DNA from: an uncultured Flavobacteriia bacterium
GTDB lineage: Bacteria; Bacteroidota; Bacteroidia; Flavobacteriales_D; Crocinitomicaceae
Direction of reading: 5' to 3'
NCBI GenBank assembly: GCA_903873915.1
Contig: CAIQQH010000009.1
Coordinates: 1 to 52,430 of the forward strand
Length of the DNA: 52,430 bases
The position numbers and the translations under genes are program-made. The notes beneath the pieces are model-generated. The model saw nothing but the letters and a program-made list of their open reading frames with translations. It made no database searches and was not told the DNA's origin. Below, in pieces: positions 27,453 through 35,304 of the stretch (its first letter is position 1; every line of letters starts with the position of its first letter).

Positions 27453-29570
27453 ATGATTCTCTGCATTGCCGAAAAACCTTCTGTAGCGAAAGACATCGCT
27501 GAAATCTTGGGTGCGCGTTCCCGCAAGGACGGCTACTGGGAAGGAAATGGTTTTTGGGTAAGCTGGACATTTGGACACCTTTGTACATTGAAAGAACCTC
27601 ATGATTACAAGGAATCTTGGAAGTATTGGAAGCTAGAAGATTTGCCCATCATTCCACAAAATTTTGGAATTAAAGTGGTCGATGATCCTGGCGTTCAAAA
27701 ACAATTCAAGTGCATCGAGAATTTGGTAGCGAATTGTACTGAAGTCATCAACTGCGGGGATGCTGGTCAGGAGGGAGAATTGATTCAGCGTTGGGTACTC
27801 CTCAAAGCGAAATGCGACAAGCCCGTGCGTCGCTTGTGGATTTCTTCGCTGACAGAAGAAGCCATCAAGGAAGGATTTCAGAAGTTAAAAGACGCCAAGC
27901 TTTACGACAACTTGTACGCCGCAGGTTCGGCACGTGCCATTGGCGACTGGCTTCTCGGCATCAATGCCACCCGTGCGTTCACCACAAAATTTGGCAGAGG
28001 GAAAGCGACACTTTCCATTGGACGGGTACAAACACCAACCCTCGCCATGATTGTGCAGCGCCAGAAGGAAATCAATGCCTTTGTTTCAGCTGAATATTGG
28101 GAATTGAAAACGACTTACCGTGAAACTGAATTCCTTTGTCAGATTGATCGTTTGACCAACGAAGCAAAAGCACATAAAGGCTTAGAATACCTGAAGCAAC
28201 ACGAATTTGAAGTCACCTCATTTGAGCAAAAAGAAGGAAAAGAAGGGAATCCACGCTTGTTTGACTTGACCTCATTGCAGGTGGAGGGAAACAAGAAATA
28301 TGGCTTTTCGGCAGATGAAACACTGAAAATGGTGCAGAGTCTGTACGAAAAGAAAATCGTTACTTATCCCCGTGTGGACACCACCTATTTGTCGGAAGAC
28401 ATTCATCCGAAGGTGGAGGGAATTCTACGTGGAATGCAGTATTACTCTAGGTTCACAGCCCCCTTGTTGCAACAGCCCATTCCGAAATCAAAGACAGTTT
28501 TCGACGATAAAAAAGTGACCGATCACCACGCGATTATTCCTACGGGTATCAATCCAAGTGGCATTACACCCTCCGAGCAACAGGTGTATGAGTTGATTGC
28601 CAAACGATTCATCGCTGTATTTTATCCCGAATGTAAGGTGTCGAATACGACGGTACTTGGTCAGGTTGGGACATTGGTATTCAAGGCAACGGGAAAGCAA
28701 ATCTTGGAACCGGGATGGCGTGTGATCTATGCAGACGAAAAGTACGAAAACAGCGATCCAAAAGCGGAGAGTGAAGAGAAGGTCTTGCCAATATTTACCG
28801 AAGGGGAAAAAGGTTCACATGAACCGATCGTTCACAAAGGAAAAACTTCTGCGCCTAAGCCATATACCGAGGCGACCTTGTTGCGTGCCATGGAAACGGC
28901 GGGCAAGCAAATCGAAGACGAGGAAATGCGCGAACTGATGAAAGACAATGGAATCGGTCGTCCATCAACACGTGCCAACATTATCGAAACCCTTTTTAGA
29001 AGACGGTACATCGAGAAAAATCGAAAGAACATTTTGGCCACCCAAACAGGCATGGACTTGATCGATACCATTCAGAATCAATTGTTAAAAAGTCCAGAGT
29101 TGACAGGGCAGTGGGAGCGTAAAATCCGCCTCATTGAAAAAGGAGAATACGCGCCGGAAATGTTCAAACAGGAGCTTTACAAAATGGTGCGTGAGTTGAC
29201 CGATGAGGTGATTTTCAACAACTACCGTCAAATTCAAGTTGAACCATTATCACCAGTCGAAGCGCCCAAAAAAGAACGAGCCCCGCGTACCCCGAAAGAA
29301 AAAGTCGATTTAGTCACGCTCGATTGTCCAAAGTGCAAAGCCGTGAAATTGATGAAGGGAAACACGGCTGTTGGTTGTTCGAATTTTAAAGTGTGTGGAT
29401 TTAAAATCCCCTTTGAACTCTTAGGTAAAAAGCTGACCGAAGCACAAATGCTCGATCTCATCCAAAAAGGAAAAACAGGTACCATCAAAGGGTTTATTGT
29501 TCCTGGAAATGCGGAGCCAAGAGATGGAAAGTTGGTTTTGGATGGGAGTTTTAATGTGGGATTGGGGTAA
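27453..29570 (+). CDS. topB: DNA topoisomerase III (type IA)
   Basis: A 705-residue type IA topoisomerase that relaxes and decatenates DNA through a tyrosine-linked single-strand break. It starts with the Toprim domain (CIAEKPSVAKDIAEILG, NCGDAGQEGELIQRWVL). The catalytic Tyr305 lies in IVTYPRVDTTYLS. TEATLLRAMETAGKQIEDEE and GIGRPSTRANIIETLFRRRYI follow. The C-terminus has one four-Cys zinc-ribbon-like segment (CPKCKAVKLMKGNTAVGCSN and CGFKIP). Its size and short C-terminal tail suit TopB rather than TopA. It follows folA closely. Confidence 0.93.
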   Translation: MILCIAEKPSVAKDIAEILGARSRKDGYWEGNGFWVSWTFGHLCTLKEPHDYKESWKYWKLEDLPIIPQNFGIKVVDDPGVQKQFKCIENLVANCTEVINCGDAGQEGELIQRWVLLKAKCDKPVRRLWISSLTEEAIKEGFQKLKDAKLYDNLYAAGSARAIGDWLLGINATRAFTTKFGRGKATLSIGRVQTPTLAMIVQRQKEINAFVSAEYWELKTTYRETEFLCQIDRLTNEAKAHKGLEYLKQHEFEVTSFEQKEGKEGNPRLFDLTSLQVEGNKKYGFSADETLKMVQSLYEKKIVTYPRVDTTYLSEDIHPKVEGILRGMQYYSRFTAPLLQQPIPKSKTVFDDKKVTDHHAIIPTGINPSGITPSEQQVYELIAKRFIAVFYPECKVSNTTVLGQVGTLVFKATGKQILEPGWRVIYADEKYENSDPKAESEEKVLPIFTEGEKGSHEPIVHKGKTSAPKPYTEATLLRAMETAGKQIEDEEMRELMKDNGIGRPSTRANIIETLFRRRYIEKNRKNILATQTGMDLIDTIQNQLLKSPELTGQWERKIRLIEKGEYAPEMFKQELYKMVRELTDEVIFNNYRQIQVEPLSPVEAPKKERAPRTPKEKVDLVTLDCPKCKAVKLMKGNTAVGCSNFKVCGFKIPFELLGKKLTEAQMLDLIQKGKTGTIKGFIVPGNAEPRDGKLVLDGSFNVGLG

Positions 29571-29572
29571 AT

Positions 29573-29668
29573 GAAATGAAGAATTAAAAATGAAGAATGA
29601 ACAATGAAATCCTTCTTCGCTTTTGAACTTCGATGGACAAAAGACAAAGGACAAAAGATGAGGAAAAA
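29573..29668 (+). repeat. AT-rich GAAGAATTAAAAAT repeat plus heptamer repeat
   Basis: GAAGAATTAAAAATGAAGAA (29578-29597) is followed by CCTTCTTCGCTTTTGAACTT, CGATGG and heptamers GACAAAA, GACAAAG, GACAAAA. The AT-rich part occurs on the opposite strand at 34913-34965. An ATG in the heptamers (29633) precedes the next gene in frame but is not its likely start. Confidence 0.7.
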
Positions 29669-30082
29669 ATGAAGAATGTCATCACTTTAAGCACTGAAGT
29701 GCGTGGTTCAATAAAAAGTGTTTGGGAATTGTGGACATCCCCAGAGCACATTGTCCATTGGAATTTTGCTGCCGACAGTTGGCACGCTCCAGCCGCAGTG
29801 AATGACCTACAAGTTGGCGGGAAATTCTCTTACCGCATGGAAGCCAAAGATGGAAGTGTGGGTTTTGATTTTTCGGGGGTGTATTCAGAAATCATCGAAC
29901 ACGAAGTAATTGCGTATACCATGGATGATGGACGGAAAGCACGCGTAACATTTGAAGCCCTTGGTGAGTCCATAGTTGTCACTGAAGTATTTGAGCCAGA
30001 AACGATGAATGCGCATGAGCTTCAACAAACGGGCTGGCAAATGATTTTAGATAACTTCAAGTGTCACGCTGAGTCGCTTTAG
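29669..30082 (+). CDS. SRPBCC (AHSA1-type) domain protein
   Basis: A 137-residue protein of the Bet v1-like SRPBCC fold. Characteristic pieces are VRGSIKSVWELWTSPEHIVHWNF, WHAPAAVNDLQVGGKFSYRMEAKDG, FDFSGVYSEIIEHEVIAYTMDDGRKARVTFE and the C-terminal helix QTGWQMILDNFKCHAESL. These proteins bind hydrophobic ligands or Hsp90-like partners; the ligand here is unknown. I started at the ATG at 29669. The upstream in-frame ATG at 29633 lies in the heptamer repeat and would add twelve residues (MDKRQRTKDEEK) coded by it. Confidence 0.85.
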   Translation: MKNVITLSTEVRGSIKSVWELWTSPEHIVHWNFAADSWHAPAAVNDLQVGGKFSYRMEAKDGSVGFDFSGVYSEIIEHEVIAYTMDDGRKARVTFEALGESIVVTEVFEPETMNAHELQQTGWQMILDNFKCHAESL

Positions 30083-30097
30083 GAGCGTATTCCTAAA
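30078..30097. terminator. Symmetric hairpin holding both convergent stop codons
   Basis: TTTAGGA (30078-30084), loop GCGTAT, TCCTAAA (30091-30097) is a perfect 7-bp stem. The TAG of the SRPBCC gene lies in the left arm and the TAG of the GNAT gene in the right arm. It has no T run, so any terminator function would be weak. Confidence 0.4.
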
Positions 30098-30620
30098 CCA
30101 AGGAAAGCCGCATCAAAATGTCCGTTTGGATGTCTTTTCCAAGAATAAATTGTTGTGTTCCAAAGGGTTCAAAGCCTAACTTTTCATAGAAACGAATCGC
30201 ACGCGGGTTGTGTTCCCAGACACCAAGCCATAGGTGAGTTGCTCGTATTTCAGTGGCTTTTTCTACCGCGAAAGCATACAATTCCTGTCCGATTCCTGTT
30301 CCGAGATATTCCTCCACGACATAAATGCGTTCGATTTCAAGTCCTTGTCCTTCCAAATCGTTTTGGTCTGAAATGCCTTGATTCAACTTCAAGTACCCAA
30401 TCGTTATACCCTCAATTTTCGCCAGGAAAAATGAAGATACTTCTGTTTCCATTTCTTTGTTCAACTGCTCAATACTCAAGCAATTCTCCAGGTACAGTTG
30501 CATATCATCCGCTGTGTTGAATTGCTCAAACGCTTGACAAAACGTGAGGATGCTGATGGACTGAAGATCGCTCAAGTCAGTTTCGGTAGCACGCTGAATG
30601 ATGAGGTTTGGGAATGACAT
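30093..30620 (-). CDS. GNAT-family N-acetyltransferase
   Basis: A 175-residue acetyltransferase. IIQRATETDLSDLQSISILTF is the first strand and helix. The acetyl-CoA binding motif is IYVVEEYLGTGIGQELYAFAVEKA (about residues 103-126), followed by LWLGVWEHNPRAIRFYEKLGFEPFG. The substrate is unknown. I took the ATG at 30620 because TACCTTTG ends 4 bases before it. A longer frame to 30680 would put the promoter inside the gene. Confidence 0.88.
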   Translation of the reverse strand: MSFPNLIIQRATETDLSDLQSISILTFCQAFEQFNTADDMQLYLENCLSIEQLNKEMETEVSSFFLAKIEGITIGYLKLNQGISDQNDLEGQGLEIERIYVVEEYLGTGIGQELYAFAVEKATEIRATHLWLGVWEHNPRAIRFYEKLGFEPFGTQQFILGKDIQTDILMRLSLV

Positions 30621-30624
30621 GGTG

Positions 30625-30632
30625 CAAAGGTA
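30625..30632 (-). promoter_or_regulatory. -7 promoter element of the GNAT gene
   Basis: TACCTTTG on the minus strand is a full match to TAnnTTTG and ends 4 bases before the ATG at 30620. A TTG lies 23 bases further upstream, a little too far for a good -33 element. Confidence 0.55.
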
Positions 30633-30818
30633 GAAGAGATTTTGTGATCTAGCCCCAAAGAATCTGCACTTCACACTCACACTCTCTTAGGCTTTCGGGA
30701 CTGGTTTTTTGTGCAGGCCATAATTGGATTATCGAACCAATTATAATATACTTTGGGATTCAGTTAACAACCTTCCTTGTAAAATCGAGAAGAACGAGAA
30801 TCAGAATGAAAATGAAGA

Positions 30819-30872
30819 AAAAAACCAGAGGTCGTGTCACCGCTCTCGCTCTCACACTCACTCTGGTTTTTT
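30819..30872 (-). terminator. Inverted repeat after tRNA-Leu, probable terminator
   Basis: Twelve bases (AAAAAACCAGAG on the minus strand, 30861-30872) pair perfectly with CTCTGGTTTTTT (30819-30830), leaving a 30-base loop. The 3' arm ends in a T tract. It begins 2 bases after the tRNA-Leu end. The long loop is unusual. Confidence 0.6.
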
Positions 30873-30873
30873 G

Positions 30874-30956
30874 TACTCGGAGCGGGACTTGAACCCGCAC
30901 GCCCATACAGGCACAGGATTTTAAGTCCGGCGTGTCTACCATTCCACCATCCGAGC
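30874..30956 (-). tRNA. tRNA-Leu(UAA)
   Basis: Minus-strand sequence of 83 bases from GCTCGGA to TCCGAGT plus discriminator A. The anticodon stem-loop is GGACTTAAAATCC with anticodon TAA (UAA, Leu). A variable arm of class II length (TGCCTGTATGGGCG) and the T arm GCGGGTTCAAGTCCCGC are visible. The first acceptor pair is G-U. CCA is not encoded. Confidence 0.93.
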
Positions 30957-30972
30957 ATCCTGTTTGATGAAT

Positions 30973-30996
30973 AAAAAAGGAGCACGAATGCTCCTT
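30973..30996 (-). terminator. Hairpin with TTCG loop between the two tRNA genes
   Basis: On the minus strand AAGGAGCA, TTCG, TGCTCCTT form a perfect 8-bp stem with a very stable tetraloop, followed by a T tract. It lies 15 bases after tRNA-Gly and 20 before tRNA-Leu in the direction of transcription, so it looks like an intrinsic terminator of tRNA-Gly or a processing stem. Confidence 0.7.
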
Positions 30997-31010
30997 CTCC
31001 GATTCCTCAG

Positions 31011-31083
<73 letters not shown>

Positions 31084-31117
31084 ATTGTTATAAATAATTC
31101 TACCGCGTTTCTGTGGG

Positions 31118-31260
31118 TCGTGCTCCACTCCGCCGCGGCGGAAGCTATTCTCGCATTTTTTAGAATTTCTGACACAAGGTGTATTCTTGCTCAGCTATTC
31201 TCGCATTGTTGAGTTCCACCGTTACAAAGAAATTCGTTGTAATCAGCTCTTCTCGATTTC
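31118..31260 (-). repeat. Degenerate partial copies of the tRNA-Gly 5' half
   Basis: Three blocks repeat the tRNA-Gly 5' end and upstream bases: 31118-31156 (CTATTCTCGCATT with GTCGTGCTC, compared on the plus strand), 31193-31210 (AGCTATTCTCGCATTGTT, identical to 31065-31089 apart from the left edge) and 31243-31260 (weaker, AGCTCTTCTCG). None has a complete cloverleaf. Confidence 0.65.
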
Positions 31261-31279
31261 ACTGCATCGTTTTGCAGTG
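31260..31279. repeat. CACTGCA/TGCAGTG hairpin after mutS
   Basis: A perfect 7-bp stem with a 6-base loop lies 54 bases after the mutS stop. It has no T run in the mutS direction, so a terminator role is doubtful. Confidence 0.35.
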
Positions 31280-31332
31280 GGGGGACAAAGATAAGAAGGA
31301 AATTAAAAAATGCAACGGCAGAATTAAAAAAA

Positions 31333-33990
31333 TTAACCCCCTGTCATTTTTTTAATTTCATGCAATTTTAATAATGCCTCGACGGGTGTCAAGGTGTTGA
31401 TGTCGATGGAGACCAATTCTTCGCGAATATTTTCCAAAACGGGATCGTTCAGTTGGAAGAAACTCAATTGCATGTTGGGCGAAGCTACGGCATCTTGGAC
31501 CTTTTCTTTCATCTTTTTCTTGCCGGTCATGTCATGACTTTTTTCCAATTCTTTGAGCATCAACTCGGCGCGTGACAATACTTGTGGTGGCATTCCGGCT
31601 AAACGTGCCACGTGTATCCCAAAGGAGTGTTCGCTTCCGCCTGCCACCAACTTGCGCATGAACAAAATCTTTTGACCAATTTCTTTGACTGAAACATTAT
31701 AGTTTCGAATGCGGTCAAATTTCTTGGTCATCTCGTTGAGTTCATGGTAGTGCGTGGCAAATAATGTTTTTGCTTTTGATCGCGGGTTTTCGTGGATGTA
31801 CTCGGCAATCGCCCAAGCAATGGAAATTCCGTCATACGTGCTCGTTCCTCGTCCAATTTCGTCAAGTAAAACCAAACTGCGCTCGGAAAGGTTGTTCAAG
31901 ATGCTTGCTGTTTCATTCATCTCGACCATGAAGGTGGATTCACCGGAGGAGATGTTGTCGGATGCTCCTACACGGGTAAACACCTTGTCGACCAAGCCCA
32001 ATTTTGCACTTTTAGCTGGGACAAAACTTCCCATTTGTGCCATCAAGCTTATAAGGGCCGTTTGCCGTAGTATCGCACTTTTACCGCTCATGTTCGGACC
32101 GGTAATCATGATGATCTGCTGCGATTCGGGATCTAAATCAATGTCATTGGCTATGTAAGCTTCGCCGTGACGCAATTGCTTCTCAATCACAGGGTGACGT
32201 CCTTCTCGAATTTCTATGGCATAACCGTCATTGATTTCTGGGCAGTTGTATCCATTCGCCAAAGCAATCGTGGCAAAGGATCCTAGACAGTCGAGCTGAG
32301 CCAATAAAAAGGCGTTGTGCTGAATGGGAAGTATATAATCAGCCATGGAAATCACCAAGTCGTTGAAGAGTTTGTATTCAATGGAATGGATGCGCTCCTC
32401 GGCGCCGAGAATTTTTGTCTCGTAGATTTTAAGTTCTTCGGTGATGTAGCGTTCCGCATTGACTAAGGTCTGCTTGCGGATCCATTCTTCGGGTACCTTG
32501 TCCTTGTGGGTATTTCGTACCTCAAGGTAATAGCCAAATACATTGTTGAATGCTACTTTCAAACTTGGGATTGACGTCCGAGTGGATTCACGCTCTTCTA
32601 GATCTTTTAAATAGCCCTTGCCGTTGTTCGAGATCTCACGTAACTCATCCAGTTCAGCTTGATATCCATCGCGAATAACTGCTCCTTTTCCTAGTTGAAT
32701 GGACGGTTCATCCATCACTGTTTTTTCAATGATGTCGACGAGATTTTCACACGGATTTAATTGATCTGCGATTTTTCTTAGGATGTCACTCTCACTTTGT
32801 TCAAACAAGGAACAGATGGGACCAATTTGACGCAAAGTGCGCTTCAGTTGGATGACCTCTTTCGGGTTCACTTTCCCCACAGCTACTTTTGAGATGAGTC
32901 GTTCAAGATCGCCAATTTGACCAAGTCGGTCGCCAAGTTCACTGTTGAGCGCGGAATTTTCTTTCAAGTAAGCTACCGCAGAAAGTCGATCGCGAATTGG
33001 ACGTTCATCCTTCAAAGGAAGTACAATCCAGCGTTTCATCATTCGTCCACCCATGGGTGTGAGCGTGCGGTCTAGCACATCAGCTAAAGTTGTTGCATTT
33101 TCATGCGCTGAAGAAATCAATTCTAGGTTTCGAACAGTAAATCGGTCGAGCCACACGTAACGTTCTTCTTCAATCCTCGCGATGGTGGTGATGTGTCCGA
33201 GGCGGTCGTGTTGATTCTCTCCAAGGTAGTGCAACACGGCTCCCGCGGCAATCGTTGCCTTGTCCAAATTTTCAATTCCAAAGCCTTTCAATGAATTGGT
33301 TTGGAAATGCTTTTGGAGCGATTCATGCGCAAAGTCTGGCGTAAACACCCAATCTTCCAAACGGAAGGTATAGTAACGATCTCCGAAGGTTTCTTGAAAC
33401 TCTTTCGATCGATTTTTTTGATAGACAATCTCGGTAGGTTCAAAACCTTGAATCAGCTTATCGATGTATTCTTTGTTTCCTTGTGCAATTAAAAATTCAC
33501 CTGTCGAGACATCTAAAAAGGCAATCCCATGTTCGTTTTTATCGAAGTGAATGGCACATAGAAAATTGTTTTTCTTTTGATCGAGCACCTGGTCGTTGAA
33601 GGATACGCCTGGTGTCACGAGTTCGGTAACACCACGCTTGACAATCGTTTTTGTCATTTTCGGGTCCTCCAGTTGATCACAAATGGCCACACGTTCACCC
33701 GCTCGAACAAGTTTTGGTAAATAGGTGTCCAAGGAATGATGCGGGAATCCAGCCAATTCAATTTCTGAACTCGAACCTGCGCCTCGTTTTGTAAGGATAA
33801 TTCCAAGGATCCGCGATGTTTTTATGGCATCTTCTCCGAAGGTTTCGTAAAAGTCACCCACGCGAAAAAGCAACAAGGCCTGAGGATGTCGGGCCTTAAT
33901 CTGATTGTATTGCTTCATTAAGGGAGTTTCACTCGCGCTTTTTTCTTGCTTTTCCTTCGCCAAGTCGGATGATTTAATGATTTTTGCCAT
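31333..33990 (-). CDS. mutS: DNA mismatch repair protein MutS
   Basis: MutS recognises mismatches and starts methyl-independent or MutL-linked repair. From the ATG at 33990 the protein has 885 residues, normal for MutS1. The mismatch-binding domain shows LLLFRVGDFYETFGEDA (the conserved Phe-x-Glu lies in VGDFYETF). The ATPase has Walker A GPNMSGKSAILRQ, FTRVGASDNISSGESTFMVEM, the Walker B LVLLDEIGRGTSTYDG and FATHYHEL. A C-terminal helical tail with PVEALLKLHEIKKM completes it. A longer frame to 34035 adds 15 residues not typical of MutS. It diverges from the RNA methyltransferase gene. Confidence 0.96.
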   Translation of the reverse strand: MAKIIKSSDLAKEKQEKSASETPLMKQYNQIKARHPQALLLFRVGDFYETFGEDAIKTSRILGIILTKRGAGSSSEIELAGFPHHSLDTYLPKLVRAGERVAICDQLEDPKMTKTIVKRGVTELVTPGVSFNDQVLDQKKNNFLCAIHFDKNEHGIAFLDVSTGEFLIAQGNKEYIDKLIQGFEPTEIVYQKNRSKEFQETFGDRYYTFRLEDWVFTPDFAHESLQKHFQTNSLKGFGIENLDKATIAAGAVLHYLGENQHDRLGHITTIARIEEERYVWLDRFTVRNLELISSAHENATTLADVLDRTLTPMGGRMMKRWIVLPLKDERPIRDRLSAVAYLKENSALNSELGDRLGQIGDLERLISKVAVGKVNPKEVIQLKRTLRQIGPICSLFEQSESDILRKIADQLNPCENLVDIIEKTVMDEPSIQLGKGAVIRDGYQAELDELREISNNGKGYLKDLEERESTRTSIPSLKVAFNNVFGYYLEVRNTHKDKVPEEWIRKQTLVNAERYITEELKIYETKILGAEERIHSIEYKLFNDLVISMADYILPIQHNAFLLAQLDCLGSFATIALANGYNCPEINDGYAIEIREGRHPVIEKQLRHGEAYIANDIDLDPESQQIIMITGPNMSGKSAILRQTALISLMAQMGSFVPAKSAKLGLVDKVFTRVGASDNISSGESTFMVEMNETASILNNLSERSLVLLDEIGRGTSTYDGISIAWAIAEYIHENPRSKAKTLFATHYHELNEMTKKFDRIRNYNVSVKEIGQKILFMRKLVAGGSEHSFGIHVARLAGMPPQVLSRAELMLKELEKSHDMTGKKKMKEKVQDAVASPNMQLSFFQLNDPVLENIREELVSIDINTLTPVEALLKLHEIKKMTGG

Positions 33991-34048
33991 AAAGTTAGGC
34001 CCCTGCGTCGAGAGGTCAAAACATACGGTCTTCATCTTATCAACAAAA

Positions 34049-34582
34049 ATGAACAGGAAGTTAAAATTGTGGGAATTGGATCGGGTGAGTGAGGAAGATT
34101 TTCGCGCTCAACAGAAGTTTCCATTGATTGTCATCTTGGATGATATCCGAAGTCTAAATAACATCGGTTCGTTCTTTCGAACGGCGGATGCCTTTAATGT
34201 GGAAAAGATTTATCTGTGCGGTATTACCGCCAATCCTCCGCACCGCGATATTCAGAAAACAGCCCTCGGCGCCACGGAAACAATAGCATGGGAATACCGA
34301 AAGTCAATTACGGAGCTTGTTGCCGAATTAAAAGAACAAGGAGTGGTTGTTTGCACCATTGAGCAAGCGGAGAAGACTGTCCATTTGCAACATGTGGGCG
34401 ATTTACCTGGGGAACGATTTGCGCTTGTCTTTGGCAACGAAGTCGATGGGGTAAATCAAGCCGTGATTGACATGACCGACCACGTCATCGAAATCCCTCA
34501 GTTCGGAACAAAACACAGTTTAAATGTGTCGGTTTGTGCGGGGGTGGTGTTGTGGGAGTTTGGGAAAAATTTTTTTGTTTAG
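34049..34582 (+). CDS. SpoU/TrmH-family RNA 2'-O-methyltransferase
   Basis: A 177-residue SPOUT methyltransferase. The three family motifs are visible: LDDIRSLNNIGSFFRTADAF (motif 1, about residues 30-49), FALVFGNEVDGVNQ (motif 2) and IEIPQFGTKHSLNVSVCAGVVLWEF (motif 3, forming the knot that binds SAM). There is no N-terminal L7Ae-like domain, so it resembles short TrmH/TrmL-like enzymes that modify tRNA. The exact target is unknown. The frame is open upstream to 33905, but the ATG at 34049 gives the family-like start and clears the divergent mutS. Confidence 0.9.
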   Translation: MNRKLKLWELDRVSEEDFRAQQKFPLIVILDDIRSLNNIGSFFRTADAFNVEKIYLCGITANPPHRDIQKTALGATETIAWEYRKSITELVAELKEQGVVVCTIEQAEKTVHLQHVGDLPGERFALVFGNEVDGVNQAVIDMTDHVIEIPQFGTKHSLNVSVCAGVVLWEFGKNFFV

Positions 34583-34620
34583 ATATTAAGATGTTAGGAT
34601 TTTAAGATGTCAAGACAAGG
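34582..34620 (+). repeat. Octamer array leading into the 36-bp repeat
   Basis: ATATTAAG, ATGTTAGG, ATTTTAAG, ATGTCAAG and ACAAGG repeat with an 8-base period, starting right at the stop of the RNA methyltransferase gene. The same octamers occur at 18259-18292 and, inverted, in the 113-bp units. Confidence 0.8.
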
Positions 34621-34792
34621 GACACTTCTTCGCTTTAAGAGCTTCGAAGGACAAAGGACACTTCTTCGCTCTTTGAGCTTCGAAGGACAAAAGACACTTC
34701 TTCGCTTTAAGAGCTTCGAAGGACAAAGGACACTTCTTCGCTTTAAGAGCTTCGAAGGACAAAGGACAAAAGATTTGATCGTACTTCGAATC
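34621..34792 (+). repeat. 36-bp tandem repeat, four copies, with edge motif
   Basis: Units start at 34621, 34657, 34693 and 34729, exactly 36 bases apart. Each reads GACACTTCTTCGCTTTAAGA then GCTTCGAAGGACAAAG; unit 2 differs in the middle (GCTCTTTGAGC). After unit 4 come GACAAAA and GATTTGATCGTACTTCGAAT, the edge motif. The period is a multiple of three, so a spurious frame (34607-34855) reads as a 12-residue repeat. Confidence 0.92.
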
Positions 34793-34874
34793 GTAAAGAA
34801 ACGGACATTAAGAGATCAGGAGATTCAGATTTTAAGACATTTTCCCGGAATATAACGAACGCAATGATTTGTTT

Positions 34875-34903
34875 CCCCCGCCGGAGGGGGATGAAGGGGG
34901 AGG
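34875..34903. repeat. CCCCC/GGGGG hairpin repeat
   Basis: CCCCCGCCGGAGGGGG is a hairpin, followed by ATGAAGGGGGAGGG. It resembles the outer part of the repeat at 18200-18254. Confidence 0.6.
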
Positions 34904-34912
34904 GCCTTACAA

Positions 34913-34965
34913 TTCTTCATCCTTAATTCTTCATTTTTAACTCTTCATTCTTAATTTTTAACTTT
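34913..34965 (-). repeat. AT-rich ATTCTTCATTTTTAA repeat
   Basis: ATTCTTCATCCTTAATTCTT, CATTTTTAACTCTTCATTCT and TAATTTTTAAC repeat with loose 15-20 base units. It is the reverse complement of the AT-rich block at 29573-29606 and lies directly upstream of the AhpD-like gene. Confidence 0.6.
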
Positions 34966-34971
34966 AAAAAA

Positions 34972-35304
34972 ATGGAAACATACTACGACCCAAAAGACCT
35001 GAAAAACTTCGGGAAAATCGGTGAGTTCGGACAAGAACTAGCGGACAATTTTTTTGATTATTACGGCAACGTATTCAAGGATTCGGCCTTGTCGGCGCGT
35101 GAGAAATCATTGATCGCTTTGGCTGTTGCACACGCTGTTCAATGCCCGTATTGCATCGATGCTTATACTTCAGATACGCTTGAAAAAGGGTACACAGAGG
35201 AGCAGCTGATGGAAGCGGTGCATGTCACAACGGCAATTCGCGGTGGAGCATCTTTGGTGCATAGCGTGCAAATGATGAAGCAGGCGAAAAAATTGATGAT
35301 GTAA
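34972..35304 (+). CDS. Carboxymuconolactone decarboxylase/AhpD-like protein of arsenosugar type
   Basis: A 110-residue all-helical protein of the AhpD-like peroxidase fold. CPYC (Cys58, Cys61) with the nearby His54 and Glu44 forms the usual redox site in VAHAVQCPYCIDAYT. The N-terminus METYYDPKDLKNFGKIGEFG and immediate coupling to an ArsS-type radical SAM gene match the family annotated as arsenosugar biosynthesis-associated peroxidase-like protein. Its role there is presumed, not proven. Its TAA is followed without a gap by the ATG of the next gene. Confidence 0.88.
   Translation: METYYDPKDLKNFGKIGEFGQELADNFFDYYGNVFKDSALSAREKSLIALAVAHAVQCPYCIDAYTSDTLEKGYTEEQLMEAVHVTTAIRGGASLVHSVQMMKQAKKLMM

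Noticed and set aside
33990-34020. A promoter for mutS (TTG, 19 bases, TAACTTTA)
   Set aside because: Spacing is ideal, but the -7 element overlaps the chosen ATG, so transcription would start inside the gene. Either this match is chance or mutS starts further downstream; I left it out of the features.
34607-34855. An 82-codon open frame with a 12-residue repeat (LLRFKSFEGQRT-like)
   Set aside because: It is the translation of the 36-bp tandem repeat, whose period is a multiple of three. It has no family, no start signal and begins in the octamer array.
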